Source: an uncultured Bacilli bacterium (GTDB taxonomy: Bacteria; Bacillota_I; Bacilli_A; RF39; UBA660). Taken from it: 64,000 nucleotides of DNA. Made by a program: the position numbers and the translations under genes. The notes below the pieces were generated by a model, which had not been told where the DNA came from, ran no database searches, and was given only the letters and a program-made list of their open reading frames with translations. This document shows, one piece after another, positions 6,585 through 15,307 of the stretch (its first letter is position 1; every line of letters starts with the position of its first letter). Location of the stretch: assembly GCA_934096815.1 (NCBI GenBank), contig CAKOMY010000002.1, positions 204,402 to 268,401 on the forward strand, written 5' to 3'.

Positions 6585-9365
6585 GCATCCAGCTTTAAGT
6601 GTTCTTTGAATAGTACCACTTGATTTACCATCATAGAAAGCTTTATGGTTTAGGATATAACTTGTTGTGCAATCCATTGATGTGACATTACATTCTTCGC
6701 CAGTTAATTCTTCAATACATGTTGTTGTATAAGTTGCTTTATCACTTATATCCTTACCTTTTAATGTAACTTTTAGTGGTTTATTGTTATTAATAAATTT
6801 ATAATATTCGGCAACTGTCATTCCAGATATGCCATTAAGCTCAGTTTCAAAATCACTTGACTCAGGATTATCATTTACTGCACTAATAGTAACAGTTGTT
6901 CCTTCAGATGCATTTGATTTAAATATTGAATATGTTGATTTAACCATAAATGTAGTGTTACTTGTAATAGTTCCAGTATAGGTATATGTAGAACTAGTCG
7001 AGAATGCTACATAGTTATAACCACTTCCGTTATTCACGTATATATCATAACCAAATGTTCCAATAGTAGAAGTATTGTATTCTTTGCGTTTTCCTAAATA
7101 TTTTTCAGCCCAAACCCCATAATTTTCTTTAAAGTAATTATCTAACCAAGAATCACTTACGGCATCAGGTGTTGGTACTTCATTCCATGTTAGGGTAACT
7201 AAATTTGTTCCAGCAACATAGTTTGCTTTCAAATTAGAAGGGGCGTTTAATTTACTAAATCTTGTTGATACAGTATCTGGTTCAGCACCTGATTTAAAAT
7301 ATTCAACACTTTTTAATTTATCTGGAGTATATTCACTAGCAAGTTGAACTGGATTTGTTTCTAATTCGATTGTTGCAGTTACAACGGATGATGGTTTAGT
7401 AAATGTTTTATTTGTACTATTTATTTTAGATGTTAATTCTCTAACAATTCCTTTTTTAACTGTGTTTCCAACACTTGATACAAGACATGTATCTCCTTTA
7501 TTTTGGTCATATCCAACCCATACTGCATAAGAGTATTCTGGTGTATATGTTACTTGCCATGAATCGCCAATTATATCTCCTTTAACTGTACAACCTTTTT
7601 TAGTAGATGCTGGAATAGTTGATGTACCAGTTTTACTAGCAACTTCAGTTCCATATTTTGATCCTGCTGATACATTTCCTGACTTAACAGCATATGTTAG
7701 GATTGAATTAATCATAAAAGCAGTTGATTCACTCATTACAGTTCTTTTTTCAGGTGTTACTGTATAAATTTCGCCGGTATCTAAAAATTCAATTTCAGTA
7801 AATGAATATGGTTCGATATAAATGCCACCCCTAGCAAATGTAGCATATGCTGCAGACATTTGAAGAGGGTTAACTCCATTAAAGCCACCAATACTATGTG
7901 CTTCATTAATATAACCATTTTCATATTCAGGAGTAATTCCTAAACCGGTAACAAAGGTTTTAATTTGATTTTGATTTAGTTGTTGAAATGCATATAAGGC
8001 TGGGATGTTTCTTGATGATGCAAGTGCTGTTTTAATAGTCATTATTCCTTTATATTGGTTATCCCAGTTTTTAATATATCCACCATTACTATAAGTAAAC
8101 TCATCATCAACAACCATTTGACCAGTACCCCAGTTTAAATATTCTATTGCAGGACCGTAATCAAAGATTGGTTTTGCAGTTGAACCGGGATGACGATTAA
8201 TCATTGTAGCATAGTTGTAATTTCTTTCATCGTTTTGGCGGTTTGCTCCAACTGCAACAATAGCACCAGTGTTTACATCAGTTACTGCGACTCCAGCACG
8301 TATTTTTTCATTAGGCCATTTTAAATTTTTATTAGTTCCAGCATATAAATCATTTAAAACATCTTGCTTTGATTGAATCATTGTTGTTTTTATTTTCATT
8401 GATACTAAATATGGATCTTTACCTGTACGTTTAACAACTTCTTCAACAACTGTATTTATAAATCCAATATTTTTATTTTTGGAACGACTTCCTTGATATA
8501 TCATATCAGTAACTTTAATTGATTTTGCAATTTCACATTCTTCATCATTAATATAGCCATGACGTTTCATTAGGTTTAATACTTGATTTCTTCTTGCTTC
8601 AGCTTTTTCGGGATAATTTATAGGGTTATATGCAGATGGCGCTTGGAATAATCCAACAAGTAAGGCAGCTTCTGATAAGTTAACTTCACTAATTGATTTA
8701 TTAAAATAAGTTTGAGCTGCTTGCTCGATCCCATAAGAACCACTTCCTAAGTTAGGAATGTTTACATAAAATTCAATTATTTGTTCTTTAGTATATGTTT
8801 TTTCCAATTTAAACACAGACATATACATATCAGTAAACTTACGAACAATACCTTTAATTCCACTTGATTCATAACCATTAATTCTTTGTTTAGCAATTTG
8901 CATTGTAAGGGTAGATGCACCACCAGCTCCAGAGTTGCCAGCAAGCTGTCCAATAGTTGCTTTTAAGAATCTAGCAAGGTCAACTCCATTATGTTGAAAG
9001 AATCTTGAGTCTTCAGTTGCTACTAGAGCATCAACAAATACTTCTGGTAAATCATCATAAGTAACTCTTTCACGATTCTCAGTTCCAAGTCTAGCAATTT
9101 CATTTCCTTCGGAATCTAGTAGTATTGATGAGTTTTTAGTAAATAAGCTATTTGCGTCAAAATCAGGAGCTGATATTATTATATAAATAGCAAACACAAA
9201 GCCTAGAATAAATATTGAAACTAATATAAGCATTACAATTATTAGAATTTTTTCTCCTAGATTACTTTTTTTAAATCTTTTCTTAAAAGCATTTAAATTA
9301 CCTTTAGAATTATTTGCTTTAGTATTTGTTTTTTTAGTTCTTTTCTTTATTTTAATTTTTTTCAT
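6582..9365 (-). CDS. ponA: Class A penicillin-binding protein (transglycosylase/transpeptidase)
   Basis: A 927-residue bifunctional cell-wall synthase. A lysine-rich cytoplasmic tail is followed by one membrane helix (about 45-70). The glycosyltransferase domain has EDSRFFQHNGVD (near 117) and the transpeptidase has STAK (near 393), SRN and KTGT (near 578). A long Thr/Ser-rich C-terminal extension includes a fibronectin-III-like stretch. Start set at 9365, where AAAGGAGAAATTAAAA precedes the ATG; the longer frame to 9398 has no ribosome site. It overlaps the end of recU by 14 bases, the recU-ponA pairing common in Bacillota. Confidence 0.93.
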   Translation of the reverse strand: MKKIKIKKRTKKTNTKANNSKGNLNAFKKRFKKSNLGEKILIIVMLILVSIFILGFVFAIYIIISAPDFDANSLFTKNSSILLDSEGNEIARLGTENRERVTYDDLPEVFVDALVATEDSRFFQHNGVDLARFLKATIGQLAGNSGAGGASTLTMQIAKQRINGYESSGIKGIVRKFTDMYMSVFKLEKTYTKEQIIEFYVNIPNLGSGSYGIEQAAQTYFNKSISEVNLSEAALLVGLFQAPSAYNPINYPEKAEARRNQVLNLMKRHGYINDEECEIAKSIKVTDMIYQGSRSKNKNIGFINTVVEEVVKRTGKDPYLVSMKIKTTMIQSKQDVLNDLYAGTNKNLKWPNEKIRAGVAVTDVNTGAIVAVGANRQNDERNYNYATMINRHPGSTAKPIFDYGPAIEYLNWGTGQMVVDDEFTYSNGGYIKNWDNQYKGIMTIKTALASSRNIPALYAFQQLNQNQIKTFVTGLGITPEYENGYINEAHSIGGFNGVNPLQMSAAYATFARGGIYIEPYSFTEIEFLDTGEIYTVTPEKRTVMSESTAFMINSILTYAVKSGNVSAGSKYGTEVASKTGTSTIPASTKKGCTVKGDIIGDSWQVTYTPEYSYAVWVGYDQNKGDTCLVSSVGNTVKKGIVRELTSKINSTNKTFTKPSSVVTATIELETNPVQLASEYTPDKLKSVEYFKSGAEPDTVSTRFSKLNAPSNLKANYVAGTNLVTLTWNEVPTPDAVSDSWLDNYFKENYGVWAEKYLGKRKEYNTSTIGTFGYDIYVNNGSGYNYVAFSTSSTYTYTGTITSNTTFMVKSTYSIFKSNASEGTTVTISAVNDNPESSDFETELNGISGMTVAEYYKFINNNKPLKVTLKGKDISDKATYTTTCIEELTGEECNVTSMDCTTSYILNHKAFYDGKSSGTIQRTLKAGC

Positions 9366-9927
9366 TTTTAATTTCTCCTTTAAAATAAACATTATCAATC
9401 GTTTTAATATAATTTAATATAGGATTATAACTATATTCAATTTGATAACCATTTTCTTCTATATAAGAGTAGGGTATACTTTTTTTATTATTATTTTCAA
9501 TAAAATCTATAATATCTTCTCCTTTAAGTAAAAATACTTTATTTTGAATATCTATAAGTAAGAATGTAATACCTTCATGTTTAATTATCATCTTCATATG
9601 ATTTAATTGATGAAGATGAATATTAGATAAAGGAAATGAATTCAAATTCAGTGTTTTTTTAGCATCAAAATCAATATATTTTCCTTTATATAATCCAACA
9701 TAATCTAAAGTGGATTTTTGATTTAAGTATCCTTCAACTTTAGGTATATCATTAGTATATGTTACTTTTTTTATTTTAACAGGGGTAGGTTTCTTATAAA
9801 TAACAGCAATATCTTTCTTTAAATAAAATTCATTGGCTTCATTAATAAGAGTTTCTAAATCCATTCCTCTATTAGCAAAAGATATATTCTTTTTAACTTT
9901 CTTTTTAATATTATTTGGATATAACAA
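9352..9927 (-). CDS. recU: Holliday junction resolvase RecU
   Basis: A 191-residue resolvase that cuts recombination junctions. It shows the family start NRGMDLETLINEAN, the catalytic stretch DYVGLYKGKYIDFDAKKT and HQLNHMKMI. The best start is a TTG at 9927 behind GGGTGAT; no ATG is in frame upstream. It is the first gene of a recU-ponA operon divergent from engB. Confidence 0.9.
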   Translation of the reverse strand: MLYPNNIKKKVKKNISFANRGMDLETLINEANEFYLKKDIAVIYKKPTPVKIKKVTYTNDIPKVEGYLNQKSTLDYVGLYKGKYIDFDAKKTLNLNSFPLSNIHLHQLNHMKMIIKHEGITFLLIDIQNKVFLLKGEDIIDFIENNNKKSIPYSYIEENGYQIEYSYNPILNYIKTIDNVYFKGEIKNEKN

Positions 9928-9980
9928 TATGTATCACCCATAAATAATTATACTTTAGGATAAAGATTTTTTCTACAAAT

Positions 9981-10009
9981 TTGCAATTTTTTAACATCTT
10001 TATTATAAT
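9981..10009 (+). promoter_or_regulatory. Promoter of engB
   Basis: TTGCAA, a 17-base spacer and TATAAT, 47 bases before the engB start in the divergent gap to recU. Confidence 0.7.
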
Positions 10010-10055
10010 TAAAGTGTAAACTAAGAGTTTATTTAATTGAATTGAGGAAAATTAT

Positions 10056-10640
10056 ATGAAAATTGAAACAAGTGATTTAAAAGTTATAGCAATTAGAACA
10101 AGTCAGTATCCAACTGATAACAAACCTGAATTTTTATTGGTAGGAAGATCAAATGTGGGTAAAAGTAGTTTTATTAATACCATGATAGGTAAAAAGAATT
10201 ACGCTAGGACAAGTGCAACTCCTGGAAAAACTCAAACTTTAAATTTTTATTTATGTAATGAGTCATTTTATTTAGTAGATGTTCCGGGATATGGATATGC
10301 AAGTGTTAGTAAAGCAACTCAAAAAAAGTTTGGCTTAATGATTGAAGAATACTTAAAATCAAGAAGTAATTTAAGAAATGTTTTCATGATAATTGATGGA
10401 AGAAATAAACCAACTGAAAATGATGTACTTATGTATAATTATTTAAAATATTATAATATTCCAGTAACTATTATTGCTAATAAATATGATAAAATTAAAC
10501 CTTCTAATAGAGATAAAACTTTAAAAAATATAAAAGCTGTATTAAATTTAGATGAAAATGATCGTGTTATTTATTTTTCATCAGTAAATAAGAAGGGAAG
10601 AGACGATGTTGGCAAAGTAATTGCTGAATATTTGAAATAA
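10056..10640 (+). CDS. engB: Ribosome biogenesis GTPase EngB (YsxC/YihA)
   Basis: A 194-residue TrmE-Era-like GTPase needed for large ribosomal subunit assembly. GRSNVGKSS (G1), the switch threonine in TPGKTQT, DVPGYGYA (G3), NKYDKI (G4) and SSVNKKG (G5) are all present. Length is normal. Only 2 bases separate its stop from the next ORF. Confidence 0.95.
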   Translation: MKIETSDLKVIAIRTSQYPTDNKPEFLLVGRSNVGKSSFINTMIGKKNYARTSATPGKTQTLNFYLCNESFYLVDVPGYGYASVSKATQKKFGLMIEEYLKSRSNLRNVFMIIDGRNKPTENDVLMYNYLKYYNIPVTIIANKYDKIKPSNRDKTLKNIKAVLNLDENDRVIYFSSVNKKGRDDVGKVIAEYLK

Positions 10641-10642
10641 TT

Positions 10643-12421
10643 ATGGATTTAAGTAAAGATTTAAAATATATAAAGAAAAAATATGGTGAACAAATGATGC
10701 ATTATTGTAGGGAGTGTTTTCCTACAATTTTAAATATGCCTGGAAAATTAGTAGAAATATTAAATAAGCATTTTTATTATGTAAAAGATAGCTTATATAA
10801 CGATATTAAAGAAAATCATAAAGAAGAAGAATTTAATGATTTTGTTTATAGCAATGCAGGGCTTAAAAATGAATATGACATAAGAGATGTAAGCAAAACA
10901 CCTAAAGAATTATTAGATGATGCTGGATATGATTTGTTTGAATGTAAAACAGTTGAAGAAGTTAATTCATTTAAAAAATATTTTATTTTGGGAGAACAAT
11001 TGTGTACTTTTCTAGACCCAGCCTCAAGATTAGAAAACAAATATGTATTTTTTGCTGTTAAGAAGAACGTTTTAGATATTAAAAGAAAAGATTTTCTTAT
11101 TCCAGATAGACAAGACGAATATGGAACAAGTGTAATATCAATTCAGTTTACAAGAGATAAAAATAATCATTTATCAATAAAAAATCGTTATAACGAAATA
11201 GTTAATAACCCGGATTCTACTTTCGATAATAATTTAGATAATATTATACCGGGATTAACAATGAGTTTTTATAAAGCCTACGGAATTAGAGAAATTTATG
11301 ATGAAAATTCTGAATTTCAAATGGATAATTATATTAGTATAGATGGAGAGTATTACAAATATAATTATAAATTAAATGATATTTATTATTGTACAAATAA
11401 TATAATAGTTGATAATGGTAATGTGATTAAATATGATCCGGAAAAGTATATTATTATGGATTATTTTATAATTGATTTAGTTAATAAAAAAATAGATGTT
11501 TATGATAATAATTTAAGAGATAGTTTTAGTAAAGTTGTTGGTAAAATTAAAAATATAGAAATAGTTAGAAACAAAGATTATAAAAATATTTATATAACCA
11601 ATGAAGAAAATAATATTTTTGAACTTACTTTGTCTTTAGATAATAAATTAATTGGAATAAAAAATAATGAAATAACTAAGTTGCCTGATTGTTTTTTAAT
11701 TTCTGGACGATATTTAAAATTTATGGAATTTAATAACGTTAGAGAAATAGGTAATGATGTATTGTTTGCTAATACGGATTTAGAACAATTTAATTTAGAT
11801 AGTACGGTTGTTATAGGTAATTATTTCCTAGCTAATAATATCAATCTAAAAGTTGTTGATTTATCTAACACGATTATAATTGGTAATGATTTCTTAAAGA
11901 GAAATATTATAGTTCAAAGTATAAAATTTAATTCATTACAAAAAGTAGGAAATGATTTTATGTTTTCTAATAGAGAACTAAAATCAATTATAATGCCTAG
12001 TTTATGCTATACTGGTAAATGTTTCTTTAAATCAGATGATAAAGCAATTTATGCAGTGCTTCCTTGTTTAAAAGAAGCAGGTGAATATTTTATGGCTGAA
12101 GCAAGAAGGTTAAGAATGTTTGAAGCAGATAATTTAGAAAAAACGGGTGATATGTTTTTAATAGGAAATAAAGACCTTGAATATATATCACTACCTAATT
12201 TAAAAGAGACAGGTAAAATGTTTTTAGCTGCTAACCAAATAATCATGAGTGTTAATTTACCTAGTTTAGCATATTTACCTAAATATTTTTTACGTAATGC
12301 GTTGGAAATAGAAAATATTAATTTAGCTAATAATTGTTCATGGGAAAATATATATAATAAAAAACTATTGGAATTGTTAATTAAAAGAAAGGTAAATCAT
12401 TATGATAAAATTATTAGTTAA
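10643..12421 (+). CDS. Leucine-rich-repeat protein, LRR_5-like
   Basis: A 592-residue protein without a clear signal peptide or membrane helix. Residues 1-340 match nothing I recognise. Residues about 345-585 hold some eight degenerate repeats of about 24 residues of the type I-G-N-x-F-L-x-x-N-x-x-L-x-x-(I/V)-x-(L/F), which resemble the BspA/LRR_5 class. Unusually for such repeats, the protein seems cytoplasmic and is co-transcribed with engB. Its end overlaps the next gene by 20 bases. Function unknown; a protein-binding scaffold is the obvious guess. Confidence 0.65.
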   Translation: MDLSKDLKYIKKKYGEQMMHYCRECFPTILNMPGKLVEILNKHFYYVKDSLYNDIKENHKEEEFNDFVYSNAGLKNEYDIRDVSKTPKELLDDAGYDLFECKTVEEVNSFKKYFILGEQLCTFLDPASRLENKYVFFAVKKNVLDIKRKDFLIPDRQDEYGTSVISIQFTRDKNNHLSIKNRYNEIVNNPDSTFDNNLDNIIPGLTMSFYKAYGIREIYDENSEFQMDNYISIDGEYYKYNYKLNDIYYCTNNIIVDNGNVIKYDPEKYIIMDYFIIDLVNKKIDVYDNNLRDSFSKVVGKIKNIEIVRNKDYKNIYITNEENNIFELTLSLDNKLIGIKNNEITKLPDCFLISGRYLKFMEFNNVREIGNDVLFANTDLEQFNLDSTVVIGNYFLANNINLKVVDLSNTIIIGNDFLKRNIIVQSIKFNSLQKVGNDFMFSNRELKSIIMPSLCYTGKCFFKSDDKAIYAVLPCLKEAGEYFMAEARRLRMFEADNLEKTGDMFLIGNKDLEYISLPNLKETGKMFLAANQIIMSVNLPSLAYLPKYFLRNALEIENINLANNCSWENIYNKKLLELLIKRKVNHYDKIIS

Positions 12422-12680
12422 AAAAATTGATGGATTTGATTATTATTTAAGTGACGTTAATTCTAAAAATAGTTATAATATTAATATAGAATTTTATAGT
12501 GATCAACCAGTTGTTGGAGATTACTTATATTTGAGTTTTCCTTTAATTAAAGAGAAAATCCTTAATATTGGTCCTTTAACAAGTGAATATGGAAAAGAAA
12601 TAACAGAAGATGATGATGATGACTTAATTAAGTTAGAACATGACGGGAATATCATTTATTTGAAAAGATTATATGGGTAA
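12402..12680 (+). CDS. Small acidic hypothetical protein
   Basis: A 92-residue protein, predicted beta-rich (YYLSDVNSKNSYNINIEFYSD), with an acidic patch EDDDDD at about 74-79. It overlaps the LRR gene by 20 bases behind an AGAAAGG-type site, so the two are translated together. A terminator follows. No family recognised; many Bacillota carry a comparable small beta-barrel protein of unknown role. Confidence 0.6.
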   Translation: MIKLLVKKIDGFDYYLSDVNSKNSYNINIEFYSDQPVVGDYLYLSFPLIKEKILNIGPLTSEYGKEITEDDDDDLIKLEHDGNIIYLKRLYG

Positions 12681-12682
12681 AA

Positions 12683-12714
12683 TTGCTAATTATTAGCAGT
12701 TTTTTCTTTTTTTA
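12683..12714 (+). terminator. Terminator after the engB operon
   Basis: GCTAAT, t, ATTAGC, then AGTTTTTTCTTTTTT. Confidence 0.8.
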
Positions 12715-12786
12715 GAAGATTTTGATATTTAAATACTTGATTTATGTTAAAAAATATTATAGAATTAATTTGTTCATTTGAGATAT

Positions 12787-12863
12787 GTCCCCGTAGCTCA
12801 GCTGGATAGAGCATACGCCTTCTAAGCGTACGGTCGCGCGTTCGAATCGCGCCGGAGACACCA
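12787..12863 (+). tRNA. tRNA-Arg (anticodon TCT)
   Basis: A 77-base cloverleaf with the CCA end encoded. D-arm GCTC/GAGC. Anticodon arm TACGC, loop CTTCTAA, GCGTA gives anticodon TCT for AGA codons, by far the preferred Arg codon here. T-arm GCGCG, TTCGAAT, CGCGC. The acceptor stem GTCCCCG/CGGAGAC has one C-A mismatch at the fourth pair (positions 4 and 69). Confidence 0.95.
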
Positions 12864-12876
12864 TTTTGTTAATATT

Positions 12877-12905
12877 ATCCCTATTTTTAGGGATTTTATT
12901 TTGTT
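12877..12905 (+). terminator. Terminator after tRNA-Arg
   Basis: ATCCCT, attttt, AGGGAT, then a T-rich tail. Confidence 0.75.
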
Positions 12906-13029
12906 TTAAACATTTTCTAAATAAATTTTTAAACACACTTTTGAAAAAAGTTAGAAAATCTAAAAATTAAACTTTAATTTAAATTAAGTTTATGATAAGA
13001 TATTATTATAGTACGAGGAGGAATTATTT

Positions 13030-13428
13030 ATGGGCTTAAAAATAAGTAATTTATTTAAGGAAGAAACTGAAAGAGATAATAATGTTGAAGAAGAATTTTA
13101 TTCAATAAGTGAAAAAAATTATAAAGAAGAAGAAGCAAATAGTGGTAGTAAAATGATTCTAGTAGAACCTAGAGCATATTCTGAAAGCCAAACAATTGCT
13201 GATCATTTAAAAAAACGTAACAGTGTAGTTGTTAATTTAAAAAGGGTAACTAGTGAACAAGCTAAAAGAATTATTGATTTTTTAACTGGATGTATTTATG
13301 CTATTGGAGGAGATTTACAAAAACTTGGAAATGGTATATATTTATGTACTCCTAAAAATGTTTCAGTTCAAGGCAAAATGAGTGAAAATGAAAAAGCAAA
13401 AAAAGTAGAGGATGAAATAGATTTTTAG
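13030..13428 (+). CDS. sepF: Cell division protein SepF
   Basis: A 132-residue protein that links FtsZ to the membrane and to late divisome proteins. The N-terminal membrane-targeting helix starts MGLKISNLF. A variable acidic linker follows to about residue 40. The SepF fold has MILVEPRAYSESQTIADHL, NSVVVNLKRV and QAKRIIDFLTGCIYAIGG. A GAGGAGG ribosome site precedes the ATG. The divIVA-like gene follows after 18 bases, as in the ylm cluster of many Bacillota. Confidence 0.93.
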   Translation: MGLKISNLFKEETERDNNVEEEFYSISEKNYKEEEANSGSKMILVEPRAYSESQTIADHLKKRNSVVVNLKRVTSEQAKRIIDFLTGCIYAIGGDLQKLGNGIYLCTPKNVSVQGKMSENEKAKKVEDEIDF

Positions 13429-13446
13429 TAATAAGGATGTGAAATT

Positions 13447-13887
13447 ATGGAAAAGTTTAGCACATCAAAGGATGGATATAATAAGGTAGAGGTTAATAAG
13501 TTTGTTAATGAAGTGGTTACTGAATACGAATCAATGCTTACTAAGTTAAAACAAAAAGATAAAGAAATAAATGAACTTTCTAAGTCACTTGAAAAATATG
13601 ACAATTTAGAATTAGCGTTAAACAAAACTATTTTAATGGCAGAAGAAAGTGCTAATCAAATGAAAAAATTAGCCAAAGATGAAGCAGATAATCTAATAAA
13701 TGATGCTAAGAAAAATGCATCACGTATCGTTAATGAAGCATTAATGCAGGCTGAAAAAACTGAACTTGAAAGTGTAAGATTAAAAAGAAATATAATTATG
13801 TTTAAGAAAAAACTTAAAATTTTATTAGAAAATCAAATGGATTTAGCTGATGAAATAGATAAAATAGATATGGAAGATAATCAATAA
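13447..13887 (+). CDS. DivIVA-domain protein
   Basis: A 146-residue protein. The N-terminal DivIVA motif (FSTSKDGYNKVEVNKFVNEVV) is followed by coiled coil to about residue 130. DivIVA proteins sense curved membrane at poles and septa and recruit division or sporulation factors. It is shorter than B. subtilis DivIVA (164) and lies with sepF, so a polar/septal role is the best reading. The conserved N-terminal Phe-Arg pair of classical DivIVA is not obvious, so a GpsB-like or specialised paralog is also possible. Confidence 0.8.
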   Translation: MEKFSTSKDGYNKVEVNKFVNEVVTEYESMLTKLKQKDKEINELSKSLEKYDNLELALNKTILMAEESANQMKKLAKDEADNLINDAKKNASRIVNEALMQAEKTELESVRLKRNIIMFKKKLKILLENQMDLADEIDKIDMEDNQ

Positions 13888-13912
13888 ACCTTTTTTAAGG
13901 TTTTTTCTTTTG
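13886..13912 (+). terminator. Terminator after the divIVA-like gene
   Basis: AACCTT, tt, AAGGTT palindrome followed by TTTTCTTTT. Confidence 0.75.
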
Positions 13913-13931
13913 TTTAAAGCATATAATTTAT
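13903..13931 (+). promoter_or_regulatory. Possible sporulation promoter of sigK
   Basis: CATATAATTT, resembling the CATA-type -10 of mother-cell sigma factors E and K, preceded by TTTTGTTTAAAG. A nearly identical block precedes yqfC at 22479-22507. No typical -35 for sigma E is obvious. Confidence 0.4.
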
Positions 13932-13942
13932 TGGTGATTTAG

Positions 13943-14638
13943 TTGTTAAATTATTTATTTTTAATATTAAAAAGTTGCATGTTTTTTACAGGTTCATATT
14001 CGGTTAATGTTTTTCCTAGTCCACTTAATAAAAAAGACGAAGAAAGATATTTGAATCAAATGGTGATGGGTGATAAAGAAGCAAGAAGCAAACTTATAGA
14101 ACATAATCTTAGATTAGTTGCTCATATCGTTAAAAAGTATGAAAATTCTACATATGATCCAGATGATTTAATTTCAATAGGTACTATAGGATTAGTTAAA
14201 GCGATAGATTCTTATAAAATAAATAAAAAAGTAAAGTTAACTACTTATGCTGCTCGTTGTATTGAAAATGAAATATTAATGCATTTAAGAAGCAATAAAA
14301 AACATTTAAATAATATATCTTTAAATGATTCAATAGGTTATGATAAAGATGGTAATGAGATTAATTTAATTGATGTTATTAAAGTAGAAAGTAGTGATAT
14401 TGCTAATGATTTAAATACTAAAGATAATATAGAATTATTATATAAATACATTAATGAATTATCTAAGAGAGAAAAAGAAATAATTATTAGAAGATATGGC
14501 TTATTTAATAATAAAGAAATGACACAAAAAGAAATAGCTAAAGAAATGAAAATATCAAGAAGTTATGTTTCAAGGATTGAGAAAAGAGCAGTTAGTAAGA
14601 TTTTGAAGAAATTTTTAAAAAGTAAAAAAACATTATAA
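13943..14638 (+). CDS. sigK: Sporulation sigma factor SigK, pro-form
   Basis: A 231-residue late mother-cell sigma factor. The hydrophobic pro-sequence (about residues 1-20, MLNYLFLILKSCMFFTGSYS) is followed by the NVFPxPL junction typical of pro-SigK. Region 2 is present (NLRLVAHIVKKYEN, DDLISIGTIGLVKAIDSY). Region 4 has SKREKEIIIRRYGLF and the helix-turn-helix MTQKEIAKEMKISRSYVSRIEKRA. The gene is intact, with no skin-type insertion. Translation probably starts at TTG 13943 behind GGTGAT. The retained pro-sequence predicts activation by SpoIVFB-type membrane proteolysis. Confidence 0.92.
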   Translation: MLNYLFLILKSCMFFTGSYSVNVFPSPLNKKDEERYLNQMVMGDKEARSKLIEHNLRLVAHIVKKYENSTYDPDDLISIGTIGLVKAIDSYKINKKVKLTTYAARCIENEILMHLRSNKKHLNNISLNDSIGYDKDGNEINLIDVIKVESSDIANDLNTKDNIELLYKYINELSKREKEIIIRRYGLFNNKEMTQKEIAKEMKISRSYVSRIEKRAVSKILKKFLKSKKTL

Positions 14639-14679
14639 ATTTTAAATAAAAAAAGAGAGTCTATACAGCTTATAAAAGT

Positions 14680-14780
14680 GGAAGTTAATAAAGTAGTGAA
14701 ACTAGCCGTAAATAGTACTTGATAAAGTGATGTATCTAGCCGTAAATGGAAGGTAAAGAAATAGATTAGAGAGCAAACTC
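14680..14780 (+). ncRNA. Remnant of ToxI-like tandem antitoxin RNA repeats
   Basis: CTAGCCGTAAAT occurs at 14702-14713 and 14736-14747, exactly 34 bases apart, each preceded by a related ATAAAGT block. A third, broken unit begins near 14753, and a TTAGAG/CTCTAA hairpin lies at about 14766-14782. Tandem repeats of about 35 bases followed by a terminator-like hairpin directly before a ToxN gene are the layout of type III antitoxin RNAs. Only about two units remain. Confidence 0.5.
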
Positions 14781-14783
14781 TAA

Positions 14784-15209
14784 TTAGATGGGAAATTATA
14801 TAATGCTAGCATAAAAGAAGTAAGATCTTTTATTGGAATTTTATTTGTGGTAAATAATTGCGATTACTATGCTCCTTTATCTAGTTCTAAAGACAAACAC
14901 TTACATATGAAAAATAATATTGATATTATAAAAATAAATGATGTAAAATTAGGAGTAGTTAATTTCAATAATATGATATCTGTTTCGCCTAATAATTATG
15001 AAATAATAGAGATTAACAAAATACCTGAAAATATTTATGCATTAAAAAGACAACAATTATTAAAAGATTAGTTGTTGTGTCTAAATAAAGATTATAATAG
15101 GATTATAATTAAAGCTGTGAAGTTATATGATTTATATACATGTAATAGATTAGTAAAAAGAATTAAAGACAAATGTTGCAATTTTTCTTTACCTATCCAA
15201 AAAATGTAA
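14784..15209 (+). pseudogene. ToxN/AbiQ-type endoribonuclease toxin, decayed
   Basis: Reading one frame through gives the order of motifs of ToxN-family toxins of type III systems. DGKLYNASIKEVRSFIGILF comes first, then YYAPLSSSKDKHLHMKNNID, LGVVNFNNMI, and after an in-frame TAG (15069-15071) a C-terminal IIIKAVKLYDLYTCNR with RIKDKCCNF. The N-terminal 20 or so residues, including the start, are missing. Loss of the start plus the nonsense codon means no intact toxin. ToxN normally cleaves RNA and is held by ToxI repeats; the same locus layout is still visible upstream. Confidence 0.75.
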
Positions 15210-15239
15210 AAATATAATAATATAGAACAAAAAGTTTAA

Positions 15240-15270
15240 ACAAATACCTTAAAAGTATTTGTTTTATTTT
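15240..15270 (+). terminator. Terminator after the toxN remnant
   Basis: CAAATAC, cttaaaa, GTATTTG, then TTTTATTTT. Confidence 0.8.
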
Positions 15271-15307
15271 AGATTTTAAGTATAATTATATTCAAGGGTG
15301 ATTAATA

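Noticed and set aside
14680..14780. CRISPR array or riboswitch in the repeat region after sigK
   Set aside because: Only two to three imperfect 34-base units with no spacers, no riboswitch core recognised, and a ToxN-like frame directly after.
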